Assembly (NCBI GenBank): GCA_017508895.1
Contig: JAFWRA010000131.1
Coordinates: 1-27,599 of the forward strand
Direction: 5' to 3'
Length of the DNA stretch: 27,599 nucleotides
From: Bacteroidales bacterium
GTDB lineage: Bacteria; Bacteroidota; Bacteroidia; Bacteroidales; F082
Shown here: one piece after another, positions 15,137 to 23,231 of the stretch
Position numbering within the stretch: the first letter of the stretch is position 1
Layout of the letters: each line of letters opens with the position of its first letter
Position numbers and translations under genes: made by a program
Notes under the pieces: generated by a model
What the model was told of the DNA's origin: nothing
Database searches by the model: none
What the model saw: the letters and a program-made list of their open reading frames with translations, nothing else

Positions 15137-16462
15137 ATGAGGAAAATACTGATAATCAGCTTTATGGCATTGTTTATGGCGCAGGCCTCCGCTCAGATTG
15201 ACCTCCACAGCCACGCCATCACGCAGGGCTATCTCGACTACATCAAGGCCAACGGCGCCGAGATGGACGAAGGGTTCCCCATCCCGGGCTGGGACATGGA
15301 GAAGCACATCGCCTTCATGGACAAGGCCGGTATCCAGACTTCGGTGCTGACGATGCCCGCGCCGCAACCCTTCTTCGGCGATGCGGAGGCTTCGGCAAAA
15401 GTGTGCCGAAAATACAACGAAGAGTGCGCCGCGCTGAAGGCCCGCTATCCAGGGCGTTTTATGTTCTGCGCCGCACTGCCTCTGCCCGACGTGCTGCACG
15501 CTTTGGAGGAGGCACGCTACGCCTTGGAGGTGTTGGGAGCCGACGGCATCAAGTTGGCCACCAACAGCTACGGACAGTACCTCGGTGACCCCGCCTTGGA
15601 CACGCTGATGGCCTACCTCGATGCGCAAAATGCCGTCATCATCCTGCATCCGCACAAACCCTCAGCGGTGAACTCCCAGCTCATCGCTGATGTGCCGTTG
15701 GCGAGCTACGAATACTTGGCCGAGACCTCACGTGCAGTGCTCAACATGGTGGCCCACAACGTGTTGGTGCGCTATCCGAACCTAAAGGTGGTGGTACCGC
15801 ACTGCGGCTCGTTCCTGCCCAACGCCCTGCCGCGCTTCCGTTCGCTGCTGCCCGTGATGGTGAAACAGGGCATCATGCAGCCCGTGGATATCGATGCCAA
15901 CCTGTCGCGGCTCTACTACGACCTGGCCGGTGCGCCCACCGATGACGTCCTCGACGCGCTTCTCACCATCACCACGCCCGACCATATCCTCTACGGCAGC
16001 GACTACCCGTATGTGGCCGAGTCGGTTCTCCTCAGCGGCAAGCAGGCCTTGGAGGTGCGTCTCGCCTCGCACGGACTGAACCCACAGGACATTTTCACCG
16101 ATAACGCCCGCCGGCTGTTCGGCGAGAAAGTGCCCCTGCGGCAATACGGCGAACGCATCGTCCGCCTCGCCGAAATCGAGGTGATGCCGGAGTATCTGGA
16201 AGAGTATCTGGCTTACGCCAAGGAAGTTGGGGTAACCTCAGTGAATATGGAGCCCGGTGTGCTGACATTGTTCTCTATGCAGACCAAGGAAGACCCTTGC
16301 AAGATCTACATCCTGGAAATCTATGCCGACAAAGAATCCTACCAGAGCCACCTCCAGACCGCCCATTTCAAGAAGTACAAGGAGGGCACCGCCCAAATGG
16401 TGAAGTCGCTGAAACTGATTGACACCAAGCCGATGGTGGGGATGGAGATGATAGGACGTTGA
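15137..16462 (+). CDS. secreted ACMSD-like amidohydrolase fused to an ABM (YgiN-like) domain
   Basis: I take the ATG at 15137, because residues 1-19 (MRKILIISFMALFMAQASA) form a signal peptide; an ATG at 15125 adds four residues. The mature part starts QIDLHSH, the HxH metal motif of the amidohydrolase-2/ACMSD family. The other metal ligands are present: ILHPHKP, VVPHCGSFLP and YGSDYPY. The last 100 residues (RIVRLAEIEVMPEYLEEYLA to KPMVGMEM) match the antibiotic-biosynthesis monooxygenase fold. This combination in a single exported protein is uncommon. The family hydrolyses or decarboxylates ring acids; the substrate here is unknown. It overlaps by a few bases the longest frame of the next gene. 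Confidence 0.85.
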   Translation: MRKILIISFMALFMAQASAQIDLHSHAITQGYLDYIKANGAEMDEGFPIPGWDMEKHIAFMDKAGIQTSVLTMPAPQPFFGDAEASAKVCRKYNEECAALKARYPGRFMFCAALPLPDVLHALEEARYALEVLGADGIKLATNSYGQYLGDPALDTLMAYLDAQNAVIILHPHKPSAVNSQLIADVPLASYEYLAETSRAVLNMVAHNVLVRYPNLKVVVPHCGSFLPNALPRFRSLLPVMVKQGIMQPVDIDANLSRLYYDLAGAPTDDVLDALLTITTPDHILYGSDYPYVAESVLLSGKQALEVRLASHGLNPQDIFTDNARRLFGEKVPLRQYGERIVRLAEIEVMPEYLEEYLAYAKEVGVTSVNMEPGVLTLFSMQTKEDPCKIYILEIYADKESYQSHLQTAHFKKYKEGTAQMVKSLKLIDTKPMVGMEMIGR

Positions 16463-16488
16463 AAAAACAAACAAATTCAAAAAACAAT

Positions 16489-17622
16489 ATGAAACACACC
16501 CTTCTGATTTTCGCCGCCACCGTTGTGTTAATGGCCGGCTGCAACAAGACAACAAAAACAGACAAAGATATGAACACTTTGACATTCAACGAGAAGCAGG
16601 CGGCGGCGATGACGGCCATCGCCTGCTACGAGGCGCAGGGCGACCAAGCGTCGTTAGCTACCGCCATCAACGAGGGTTTCGACGCGGGGCTTACCGCCAA
16701 CCAGATCAAGGAGGCCCTTTCGCAACTCTACGCCTACACGGGCTTCCCGCGCTCGCTCAACGCATTAGGCACCCTGCAGAAGGTGATGGAGCAGCGCGGT
16801 GAGGTGGAGGCCGGCACCGAGTCCACTCCCCTACCCTCCAGCTACGACGCTCTGAAACAAGGCACCGAAGTGCAGACCAAACTGTCGGGACAGCCCTTCG
16901 ACTACAAGTTCTGTCCCGCCGAGGACTACTACCTCAAGGCGCACCTCTTCGGCGACATCTTCGCCCGCGACCTGCTCACCCACGCCGACCGTGAGTTGGT
17001 GACCGTCAGCGCCTTGGCCGGTCTGGAGGGCGTGGAACCCCAGCTGGCCGCCCACGTGCGCGGCGCACGGAACATGGGTCTGACCGACGCCCAGCTGCTC
17101 GCCATCCCGAAAGTGTTGCAGGAGCGTGTGGGCAAAATGGAGGCGCACCGTGTCGCCGTGGCCATCCAGCAACTGGGTATCAGCGACTCTGCCAACGACC
17201 ACATCGCCAGCGACATATACGTCCAGAATTACGTTGATTTGAAGTCGAGCTGGCGGCGGGGCGAGCCGAACACTGCCTATGCGCAGTACTTCATCGGTAA
17301 CAGCTATCTTGCTCCCTACGACGGCGGTATGGTCAACGTGACCTTCGAGCCGGGATGCCGCAACAACTGGCACATCCACCACAAGCAGGTGCAGGTGTTA
17401 GTGTGCGTCTATGGCCGTGGCTGGTACCAGGAATGGGGCAAACCCGCCGTCAAGTTGGAGCCTGGCGTAATCATTGAGATTCCCGAGGGTGTGAAGCACT
17501 GGCACGGCGCCGCCAAAGACAGCTGGTTGCAGCACCTCACCTACCACAAGGACGTGCAGGAAGGGGCCAGCAACGAGTGGTTAGAGCCCGTCACCGATGA
17601 CCAATATGGCGCTTTGAAATAG
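16489..17622 (+). CDS. lipoprotein with two CMD domains and a cupin domain
   Basis: The ATG at 16489 gives a lipoprotein signal (MKHTLLIFAATVVLMAGC, lipobox LMAGC); an upstream start at 16459 adds ten polar residues before it and is less likely. Two carboxymuconolactone decarboxylase-like repeats follow (INEGFDAGLTANQIKEALSQ and LTHADRELVTVSALAGLEGV), without the CxxxH redox motif of AhpD. A cupin forms the end, with metal ligands in NNWHIHHKQVQV and GVKHWHG. Proteins of this make-up are annotated as CMD/cupin proteins of unknown substrate. The gene lies 26 nt after the amidohydrolase and is probably co-transcribed; both act outside the cytosol. Confidence 0.85.
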   Translation: MKHTLLIFAATVVLMAGCNKTTKTDKDMNTLTFNEKQAAAMTAIACYEAQGDQASLATAINEGFDAGLTANQIKEALSQLYAYTGFPRSLNALGTLQKVMEQRGEVEAGTESTPLPSSYDALKQGTEVQTKLSGQPFDYKFCPAEDYYLKAHLFGDIFARDLLTHADRELVTVSALAGLEGVEPQLAAHVRGARNMGLTDAQLLAIPKVLQERVGKMEAHRVAVAIQQLGISDSANDHIASDIYVQNYVDLKSSWRRGEPNTAYAQYFIGNSYLAPYDGGMVNVTFEPGCRNNWHIHHKQVQVLVCVYGRGWYQEWGKPAVKLEPGVIIEIPEGVKHWHGAAKDSWLQHLTYHKDVQEGASNEWLEPVTDDQYGALK

Positions 17623-17786
17623 TTAGTAAGCTTCGCTGTTGGTTAGCTACGCTGTTAGTTAGCCTTCGGCTGTTAATTAGCTTCGCTGTTAATTACTTCG
17701 TGTTAACATGAAATAACCAACACGAAGTCACCAACACGAAGTAATAAACACGAAGTAATAAACACGAAGTAATAAACATTCACTTA
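17622..17786 (+). repeat. intergenic hairpin/tandem repeat element, copy E
   Basis: Four head units (AGCTTCGCTG, AGCTACGCTG, AGCCTTCGGCTG, AGCTTCGCTG), the hinge ACTTCGTG, then six 14-nt units from 17703 to 17786, including CCAACACGAAGTAA and two TAAACACGAAGTAA. It begins at the TAG stop of the cupin gene. No promoter module follows; the next ATG is only 5 nt after the last unit. Confidence 0.9.
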
Positions 17787-17791
17787 AAGAT

Positions 17792-18409
17792 ATGAAAGCG
17801 CTTCTTATCAATGGCAGTCCCAACGCGAAGGGCTGCACCTTCACCGCCCTGAGCCTTGTGGCGGAAGAATTACAGAAAAACGGCGTGGAAGCCGAAATCG
17901 TCCACGTGGGACATAAAAACATCCACGGCTGCATCAGCTGCGGGAAATGCTATGAAACAGGCAAATGCGTCTTCGACGACATCGTGAACGAAGTCGCCCC
18001 GAAATTCGAGCAAGCCGACGCGCTGGTCATCGGCTCGCCGGTCTATTACGCAGGCATCGCAGGCACGATGAAATCCTTTCTCGACCGCCTCTTCTTCAGC
18101 ACGCACTTCCGGAAGTGCATGAAAGTGGGCGCCGCCGTCTGTTCGGCCCGACGCGCCGGCACCACTGCCACCTTCGACCAGCTGAACAAGTACTTCACCA
18201 TCAGCGAGATGCCTATCGCAAGCACCCGCTACTGGAACATGGTACACGGTCACTGTGCCGAGGACGTGATACAGGATGAGGAGGGCGTGCAGTGTATGCG
18301 TATTCTCGGCCGCAACATCGCCTTCCTCGTCAAGGCCATCGCCGCGGAGAAGGAGCGCAACGGTCTGCCCGAGGCAGAAGAAGCGGTATTCACGAATTTT
18401 ATCCGCTAA
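17792..18409 (+). CDS. iron-sulfur flavoprotein / flavodoxin-like NAD(P)H-dependent oxidoreductase
   Basis: This 205-residue protein has a flavodoxin-like fold with the FMN phosphate loop GSPNAKGCTFTAL (residues 8-20) and SPVYYAGIAGTMKSFLDRLF. A compact cysteine motif, C47-x2-C50-x2-C53-x5-C59 (GCISCGKCYETGKC), matches the [4Fe-4S] site of the Isf family, so it is more than a simple FMN reductase. It likely moves electrons from NAD(P)H or ferredoxin to a small substrate; the partner is unknown. The start codon is nearly fused to repeat copy E with no TAnnTTTG promoter in between, so expression depends on read-through from the AraC-controlled genes or on the repeat itself. Confidence 0.85.
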   Translation: MKALLINGSPNAKGCTFTALSLVAEELQKNGVEAEIVHVGHKNIHGCISCGKCYETGKCVFDDIVNEVAPKFEQADALVIGSPVYYAGIAGTMKSFLDRLFFSTHFRKCMKVGAAVCSARRAGTTATFDQLNKYFTISEMPIASTRYWNMVHGHCAEDVIQDEEGVQCMRILGRNIAFLVKAIAAEKERNGLPEAEEAVFTNFIR

Positions 18410-18416
18410 AATGACA

Positions 18417-18585
18417 AACGACGGACCTCCCATCTCTCATCAGCGGGCACTTCGTTGACAATCCCGCCTCCGGCCGTGTGATGGAGAAATGCGGGTTCCA
18501 ACCCACCGGGGAAACCTGCATCGACGAGACCCAGTATCAAGGCAAAGACAGACCCATCAGGGTGCTGAGGTTGGAACTGAAATAG
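18417..18585 (+). pseudogene. duplicated 3' end of the GNAT gene
   Basis: Bases 18417-18583 align without gaps to 9287-9453 with eight mismatches that I count. The reading frame is kept: SLISGHFVDNPASGRVMEKC to VLRLELK. The stop is TAG, formed with the first bases of repeat copy F, while the full gene ends TGA. No start codon and no upstream GNAT sequence remain. The fragment begins 8 nt after the stop of the flavoprotein gene. Confidence 0.9.
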
Positions 18586-18688
18586 CCTGCGGCTGTTGGT
18601 TAGCTTCGCTGTTAGTTAGCCTGCGGCTGTTAGTTAGCTTCGGCTGTTAATTACTTCGTGTTAACATGAAGTAATCAACATGAAGTTT
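18584..18688 (+). repeat. intergenic hairpin/tandem repeat element, copy F
   Basis: Four head units (AGCCTGCGGCTG, AGCTTCGCTG, AGCCTGCGGCTG, AGCTTCGGCTG), the hinge ACTTCGTG, then two tail units TTAACATGAAGTAA (18661-18674) and TCAACATGAAGTTT (18675-18688). It starts inside the stop codon of the GNAT fragment. Confidence 0.9.
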
Positions 18689-18698
18689 ACAGGGCTTG

Positions 18699-18730
18699 TT
18701 TGGCGGTTCGAAGTTATTTTTGTATTTTTG
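18699..18730 (+). promoter_or_regulatory. promoter of the Fic gene
   Basis: TTTG (18699-18702) and TATTTTTG (18723-18730) are 20 nt apart, a good Bacteroidota promoter. It is unrelated to the shared module at 2311 and 8175. The ATG is 56 nt downstream. Confidence 0.7.
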
Positions 18731-18786
18731 CCGCAGAATTTGCGACGTTACAAATGGTATATTGCCGCATCAAGTACGAATGAGTT

Positions 18787-20082
18787 ATGTATATACACGA
18801 AAGAGAAAAATGGACAAACTTCCGTTGGGACACATCACAAGTGTCTCTCCTTCAGGAGAAAGTGTTCCGTAAACAAGGGCTGCTATACGGTAGGTTGAGT
18901 TCGTTAGGCTTTGACAGCAAACTGCGTGCGATGGCAGAGAACCTGACATCCGATGTGGTGTATTCTTCGGAGATAGAAGGCATTCTGCTGAACGTGGATC
19001 AGGTTCGTTCTTCCATTGCCAGAAAACTTGGCATTGAAAATGTGAAATATACAGCACCCTCGCACTATGTTAACTCTGTTGTGGGTGTGATGCTTGAAGC
19101 AGTCCAGCACTATGACATGCCTCTCGGCAAAGAGAAACTGTGTGCTTGGCAAGCCGCTTTCTTTCCATCGGGCTACAGCGAGGGTGGTCAGATAGAAATT
19201 GGCAAATACCGTACAAACGAAGAGCATATCGTCAGCGGAATGTTCGGACGTGAGAAAATCCACTATATTGCTCCTTCTCCAGACCGTGTTGAAGAGGAGA
19301 TGGAAAAGTTCCTCACATGGTTTGATGGTGAGGAGCCAGTGAATAGTGTTATTAGATCTGCCATTGCTCATTTCTGGTTTGTGAGCATTCATCCCTTTGA
19401 GGATGGCAATGGACGCTTAGCTCGTATTCTTTCAGACATGCTTCTGGCACGTGGCGAAAAGAGTGAGTTCCGCTTCTACAATGTCTCATCACAGATTAAC
19501 AAGGACAAGAACCACTATTACGAGATTCTTGAACGTATGCAGCATGGCGATGGCGATATAACGGAGTGGTTGGTGTGGTATATGCAGAAGTTGGTTGATG
19601 CACTTGACGAGGCAGACACCATCGTCACCACAATCCTGAATAAGAGCTTCTTCTGGCAGAAGGCATCGGCAGTTCCAATGACCGAACGTCAGACACAGAT
19701 GCTAAATCTCTTTCTTGACGGCTATGAGGCAAAGATAACGTCAAAGACATGGGCAACATTAGCAAAGTGCTCAAAAGACACGGCCATACGTGACATACAG
19801 GACTTGGTTGACAAGAACATACTTAAAGAGGACATTCCAGGAGCCAAGCGCCCCAGTTACTCCATCGTCTATGATGCTGAGGACTTGACGCAGTTCTTCA
19901 ACGAGGTGAGCATCACAGAGGAAAATGGCATTCCATATCTCAATGCTTTATATAAAGGTAAGAAAACTATCTGCGAAAGAATTTTAAGGCTCGATGCAGA
20001 CAGATACCAGAAAGGCGATTTGCCATTGTCCAATCTGCTCAGTAAATATTGCTCGTATATCGTTGCAAGTAATAGGGAATAG
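18787..20082 (+). CDS. Fic-family protein (DUF4172 N-terminus, class II, wHTH C-terminus)
   Basis: This 431-residue protein contains the full Fic active-site motif HPFEDGNGRLAR (H202), so it should transfer AMP or another nucleotide part to a target protein. The inhibitory motif S60-x3-E64-G65 (SSEIEG) lies upstream, which makes it a class II, self-inhibited Fic enzyme. The start MYIHEREKWTNFRWD is the DUF4172 domain seen in this subfamily. Residues 305-365 look like a winged helix (SKTWATLAKCSKDTAIRDIQ). Such proteins often sit in accessory regions; the target is unknown. Vat-like and SDR genes follow at 26- and 27-nt gaps, so the three form an operon. Confidence 0.92.
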   Translation: MYIHEREKWTNFRWDTSQVSLLQEKVFRKQGLLYGRLSSLGFDSKLRAMAENLTSDVVYSSEIEGILLNVDQVRSSIARKLGIENVKYTAPSHYVNSVVGVMLEAVQHYDMPLGKEKLCAWQAAFFPSGYSEGGQIEIGKYRTNEEHIVSGMFGREKIHYIAPSPDRVEEEMEKFLTWFDGEEPVNSVIRSAIAHFWFVSIHPFEDGNGRLARILSDMLLARGEKSEFRFYNVSSQINKDKNHYYEILERMQHGDGDITEWLVWYMQKLVDALDEADTIVTTILNKSFFWQKASAVPMTERQTQMLNLFLDGYEAKITSKTWATLAKCSKDTAIRDIQDLVDKNILKEDIPGAKRPSYSIVYDAEDLTQFFNEVSITEENGIPYLNALYKGKKTICERILRLDADRYQKGDLPLSNLLSKYCSYIVASNRE

Positions 20083-20108
20083 CATTATAAACAGATAAAT
20101 CGGAATTT

Positions 20109-20756
20109 ATGGAGATAAAAAACAGACCCAATCCAAATGAGGCTTTTCCGAATCCGAAGATTCCAAGCCTCTGCTTCATCAAGAACGTGGTGAAGAACCC
20201 ACGTATCATCATCGGTGATTACACCTATTACGATGATGTGGATGGTGCTGACCAGTTCGAGAAGCATGTCACTCATTTTTACGACTTCATAGGTGACCGG
20301 CTGATTATTGGCAAATTCTGCGCTATTGCCAAAGGTGTAGAGTTTGTCATGAATGGAGCCAACCATAGGATGGGCGGCGTGACAACCTATCCGTTTTACG
20401 TAATTGGCGGCGACTGGGGAAGTGCCATTGCTCCTGTGAAAGATGAATTGCCTCTAAAGGGTGATACCGTTGTGGGCAATGACGTTTGGATTGGTCAGAA
20501 TGTCACTGTCATGCCAGGCGTTCATATTGGCGATGGAGCTATTATCGGTACAAACTCTGTGGTAGCCTCTGACATTTCTCCTTACGCTGTTGCCGTGGGG
20601 AATCCTTGCCGAGTGGTCAGAATGCGTTTTGATGACGAATTTATCGCCTATCTGCTGAAACTGAAATGGTGGGATTGGGACATAGAGAAGATAGAGGCAA
20701 ATTTTGAAGCATTGTCAAGTGGCGATTTGTCGTTGATAAAGAAAATCATTGTGTAA
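20109..20756 (+). CDS. Vat-like xenobiotic O-acetyltransferase (hexapeptide repeat)
   Basis: This 215-residue protein belongs to the CatB/Vat group of left-handed beta-helix acetyltransferases. Typical features are the start NPKIPSLCFIKNVVKNPRI, the catalytic histidine H86 in NGANHRMGG, and hexapeptide repeats (VVGNDVWIGQNVTVMPGVHI, IGDGAIIGTNSVV). The end VVRMRFDDEFIAYLLKLKWW is that of Vat proteins, which acetylate streptogramin A. Length and motifs are complete. Drug resistance is likely but not certain, because housekeeping CatB-related enzymes look alike. It is part of the Fic-Vat-SDR operon. Confidence 0.9.
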   Translation: MEIKNRPNPNEAFPNPKIPSLCFIKNVVKNPRIIIGDYTYYDDVDGADQFEKHVTHFYDFIGDRLIIGKFCAIAKGVEFVMNGANHRMGGVTTYPFYVIGGDWGSAIAPVKDELPLKGDTVVGNDVWIGQNVTVMPGVHIGDGAIIGTNSVVASDISPYAVAVGNPCRVVRMRFDDEFIAYLLKLKWWDWDIEKIEANFEALSSGDLSLIKKIIV

Positions 20757-20783
20757 ATTCCAATTTATCGAACTGATACAAAT

Positions 20784-21491
20784 ATGGATTTCAAAGATAA
20801 AGTAGTCGTCATTACAGGTGGTGCGCAAGGCATCGGAAGATGTATAGCAGAAGAATTCGAGAAACTAGGAGCCACTGTTTGCGTAATAGATAAACAGCAG
20901 GGCAACCACTTTGTGGGCGACCTTGCAGACAAACAGGTGCTGGAACGGTTTGCCAAAGATGTCATTGAGAAGTATGGGCATGTGGACTATCTCATCAACA
21001 ATGCCTTGCCACTGATGAAAGGCATAAACGAATGCAGCTATGAGGAGTTTCAATATGCCCTGAGTGTAGGAGTCACTTCACCGTTCTATCTCACAAAACT
21101 CTTCGCTCCACATTTTGCAAAGGGAGCTTCTATCGTCAATATATCTTCCTCGCGTGACCGTATGAGTCAGCCACAGACGGAAAGTTATACGGCAGCAAAA
21201 GGTGGCATTGCGGCTTTGACTCACGCCTTGGCAGTCAGTCTTGCCGGAAAGGTGCGTGTAAACAGCATATCGCCTGGATGGATTGACACGGCCTACACCG
21301 TCTATGAAGGTTCCGATGCCATTCAGCAACCAGCAGGACGTGTTGGAAATCCATTGGACATTGCCAATATGGTGCTCTATCTATGCTCTGACAAGGCTGG
21401 TTTCATCACGGGCGAGAACATCTGTATCGATGGCGGTATGACCAGACAGATGATATATCATGGCGATAATGGTTGGACATTAGACTTGTAG
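20784..21491 (+). CDS. short-chain dehydrogenase/reductase
   Basis: This 235-residue classical SDR has the cofactor motif TGGAQGIG (residues 11-18), NNA in YLINNALPL, a catalytic serine in NISSSRDR and the Y135-x3-K139 pair (SYTAAKGG). The end ENICIDGGM is standard. It oxidises or reduces an alcohol or ketone with NAD(P)H in the cytosol; the substrate is unknown. It starts 27 nt after the Vat-like gene. It is unrelated in detail to the SDR stub at 12939, which has TGASRGIG. Confidence 0.92.
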   Translation: MDFKDKVVVITGGAQGIGRCIAEEFEKLGATVCVIDKQQGNHFVGDLADKQVLERFAKDVIEKYGHVDYLINNALPLMKGINECSYEEFQYALSVGVTSPFYLTKLFAPHFAKGASIVNISSSRDRMSQPQTESYTAAKGGIAALTHALAVSLAGKVRVNSISPGWIDTAYTVYEGSDAIQQPAGRVGNPLDIANMVLYLCSDKAGFITGENICIDGGMTRQMIYHGDNGWTLDL

Positions 21492-21558
21492 GTGAATTGC
21501 ATACTGAATCTTATACATAGGTGAATCTTGCAAATAGAAATCAGACCTAAATAGAACT

Positions 21559-23208
21559 ATGAATAAAACTTTCTTTTGGATAAAAACAAACATTCTCACC
21601 CTCTGCACTGCAGGGGTATTAACAGCGTGTACATCAATCAACGATAACCCGATAACGGACAAAGACATCCACGCGAAGAAGGCACTGCTCATTATTCTCG
21701 ACGGTTGGGGTATCGGTGACAAGAGCAAGAGTGACGTGATAGCACAGACTGCCACGCCATATATGGACTACCTCAAAGCCAACTACCCTAACTCTGAACT
21801 GCAGGCTTCGGGCCTGTATGTCGGTCTTCCCGAAGGGCAGATGGGCAACTCGGAGACGGGGCACTTGAATATCGGTGCCGGACGCGTAGTCTATCAGGAT
21901 CTTGTGAAGATCAACCTCGCCTGTGCCGACAACTCCATACTGGAGAACCCGGAAATCAAGTCGGCCTTCGGTTATGCCAAGGAGAACGGTAAGCGACTTC
22001 ACCTGATGGGGCTTACATCGACAGGTGGTGTTCACTCGTCGTTCGATCACCTGCTGAAACTCATTGACATCGCGGCGATGTACGGCATCGAGAACTGCTA
22101 CATCCACTGTTTTATGGACGGACGCGACACAGATCCCAGGTCTGGCAAGGGTTTCATTGCCGACTTGCAGCAGCATATCGATGAAGCGGGCGTAGGCACC
22201 ATCGCGTCAGTCATAGGCCGTTATTACGCCATGGACCGTGACAACCGCTGGGAACGCATCAAGGTGGCTTATGACCTGCTGGTAAACGGAAAGGGGCGCC
22301 AGGTGACTGACATGGTGGCGGGCATACAATCGTGCTACGACACTCACACGGAGGAGCACAAGAACACCGACGAGTTCATGGAGCCATTGGTCAACAGTCA
22401 TGTTGACGGGCGTATCCAAGAGGGCGATGTAGTCATCTTCTTCAACTTCCGAAACGACCGGGCCAGGGAGCTGACCATAGTGCTCACCCAGCAGGATATG
22501 GAGGAGCAAGGCATGAAGACCATCCCCAATCTTCAATACTACTGCATGACGCCATACGATGACTCCTTCACAGACCTGCACATCCTCTTCCCCAAGGAGA
22601 ATGTCAGCAACAGCCTCGGCGAATATATTGCCAGCAAGGGACTCAGGCAATTACATGCTGCCGAGACCGAGAAATATGCTCACGTGACATTCTTCATCAA
22701 CGGTGGACGTGAAGAACCTTTCGCTGGCGAAGACCGCATTCTGGTGAACTCGCCCCAGGTGGATACCTACGACCAGAAGCCGGAGATGTCGGCATTCGAG
22801 TTGAAGGACAAAGTGGTAGAGGCCCTCAAAACAGACAAGTACGACTGGGTTGTGGTGAATTTCGCCAATGCCGATATGGTGGGTCACACAGGTGTTTACA
22901 CCGCCATCGAATCGGCTGTGAAAGTGATTGACCAATGCCTTAGCGAGGTGGTAGAGACCGCCAAGACGATGGGCTATGAAACCATCATCACCGCAGACCA
23001 CGGCAATGCTGACCATGCTCTCAATGCCGACGGCACGCCTAACACAGCCCACTCGGTGAGCCCCGTACCCTTCATATACGTGACAGCGAACAAGAATGCA
23101 AGGGTAAGCAGCGGTGCTCTGCCCGACGTGGCACCCTCCATTCTCCACATCATGGGACTGCAACAACCCAAGGAAATGACAGGGAAGTGTCTCATTAACG
23201 AAAAATAA
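21559..23208 (+). CDS. gpmI: 2,3-bisphosphoglycerate-independent phosphoglycerate mutase with lipoprotein leader
   Basis: From residue 40 on ([15 protein letters not shown]) this is a GpmI enzyme that interconverts 3- and 2-phosphoglycerate in glycolysis. All metal and phosphate ligands are visible: LDGWG, the serine of [45 protein letters not shown] and [10 protein letters not shown]. The enzyme part is full length. Unusually, residues 1-26 form a lipoprotein signal with lipobox LTAC (C24), followed by [12 protein letters not shown], a linker like those of Bacteroidales lipoproteins. There is no ATG, GTG or TTG at the normal GpmI start, so the leader is needed for translation. If exported, it would be a periplasmic or surface enzyme. 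It follows the SDR by 67 nt. Confidence 0.93.
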   Translation: MNKTFFWIKTNILTLCTAGVLTACTSINDNPITDKDIHAKKALLIILDGWGIGDKSKSDVIAQTATPYMDYLKANYPNSELQASGLYVGLPEGQMGNSETGHLNIGAGRVVYQDLVKINLACADNSILENPEIKSAFGYAKENGKRLHLMGLTSTGGVHSSFDHLLKLIDIAAMYGIENCYIHCFMDGRDTDPRSGKGFIADLQQHIDEAGVGTIASVIGRYYAMDRDNRWERIKVAYDLLVNGKGRQVTDMVAGIQSCYDTHTEEHKNTDEFMEPLVNSHVDGRIQEGDVVIFFNFRNDRARELTIVLTQQDMEEQGMKTIPNLQYYCMTPYDDSFTDLHILFPKENVSNSLGEYIASKGLRQLHAAETEKYAHVTFFINGGREEPFAGEDRILVNSPQVDTYDQKPEMSAFELKDKVVEALKTDKYDWVVVNFANADMVGHTGVYTAIESAVKVIDQCLSEVVETAKTMGYETIITADHGNADHALNADGTPNTAHSVSPVPFIYVTANKNARVSSGALPDVAPSILHIMGLQQPKEMTGKCLINEK

Positions 23209-23231
23209 ACAATACAAAAAAATGACTATAA

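Noticed and set aside
14675..15655. Minus-strand 326-residue open frame across the aldo/keto reductase and amidohydrolase genes
   Set aside because: It lies antisense to two genes with complete catalytic motifs, has no promoter and no recognisable domain.
1258..18688. The repeats as integron attC sites with gene cassettes
   Set aside because: The 3'-end position and the hairpins are suggestive, but I do not find the paired RYYYAAC/GTTRRRY cores in the right places, the genes do not all share orientation (ferritin), and no integron integrase is visible.
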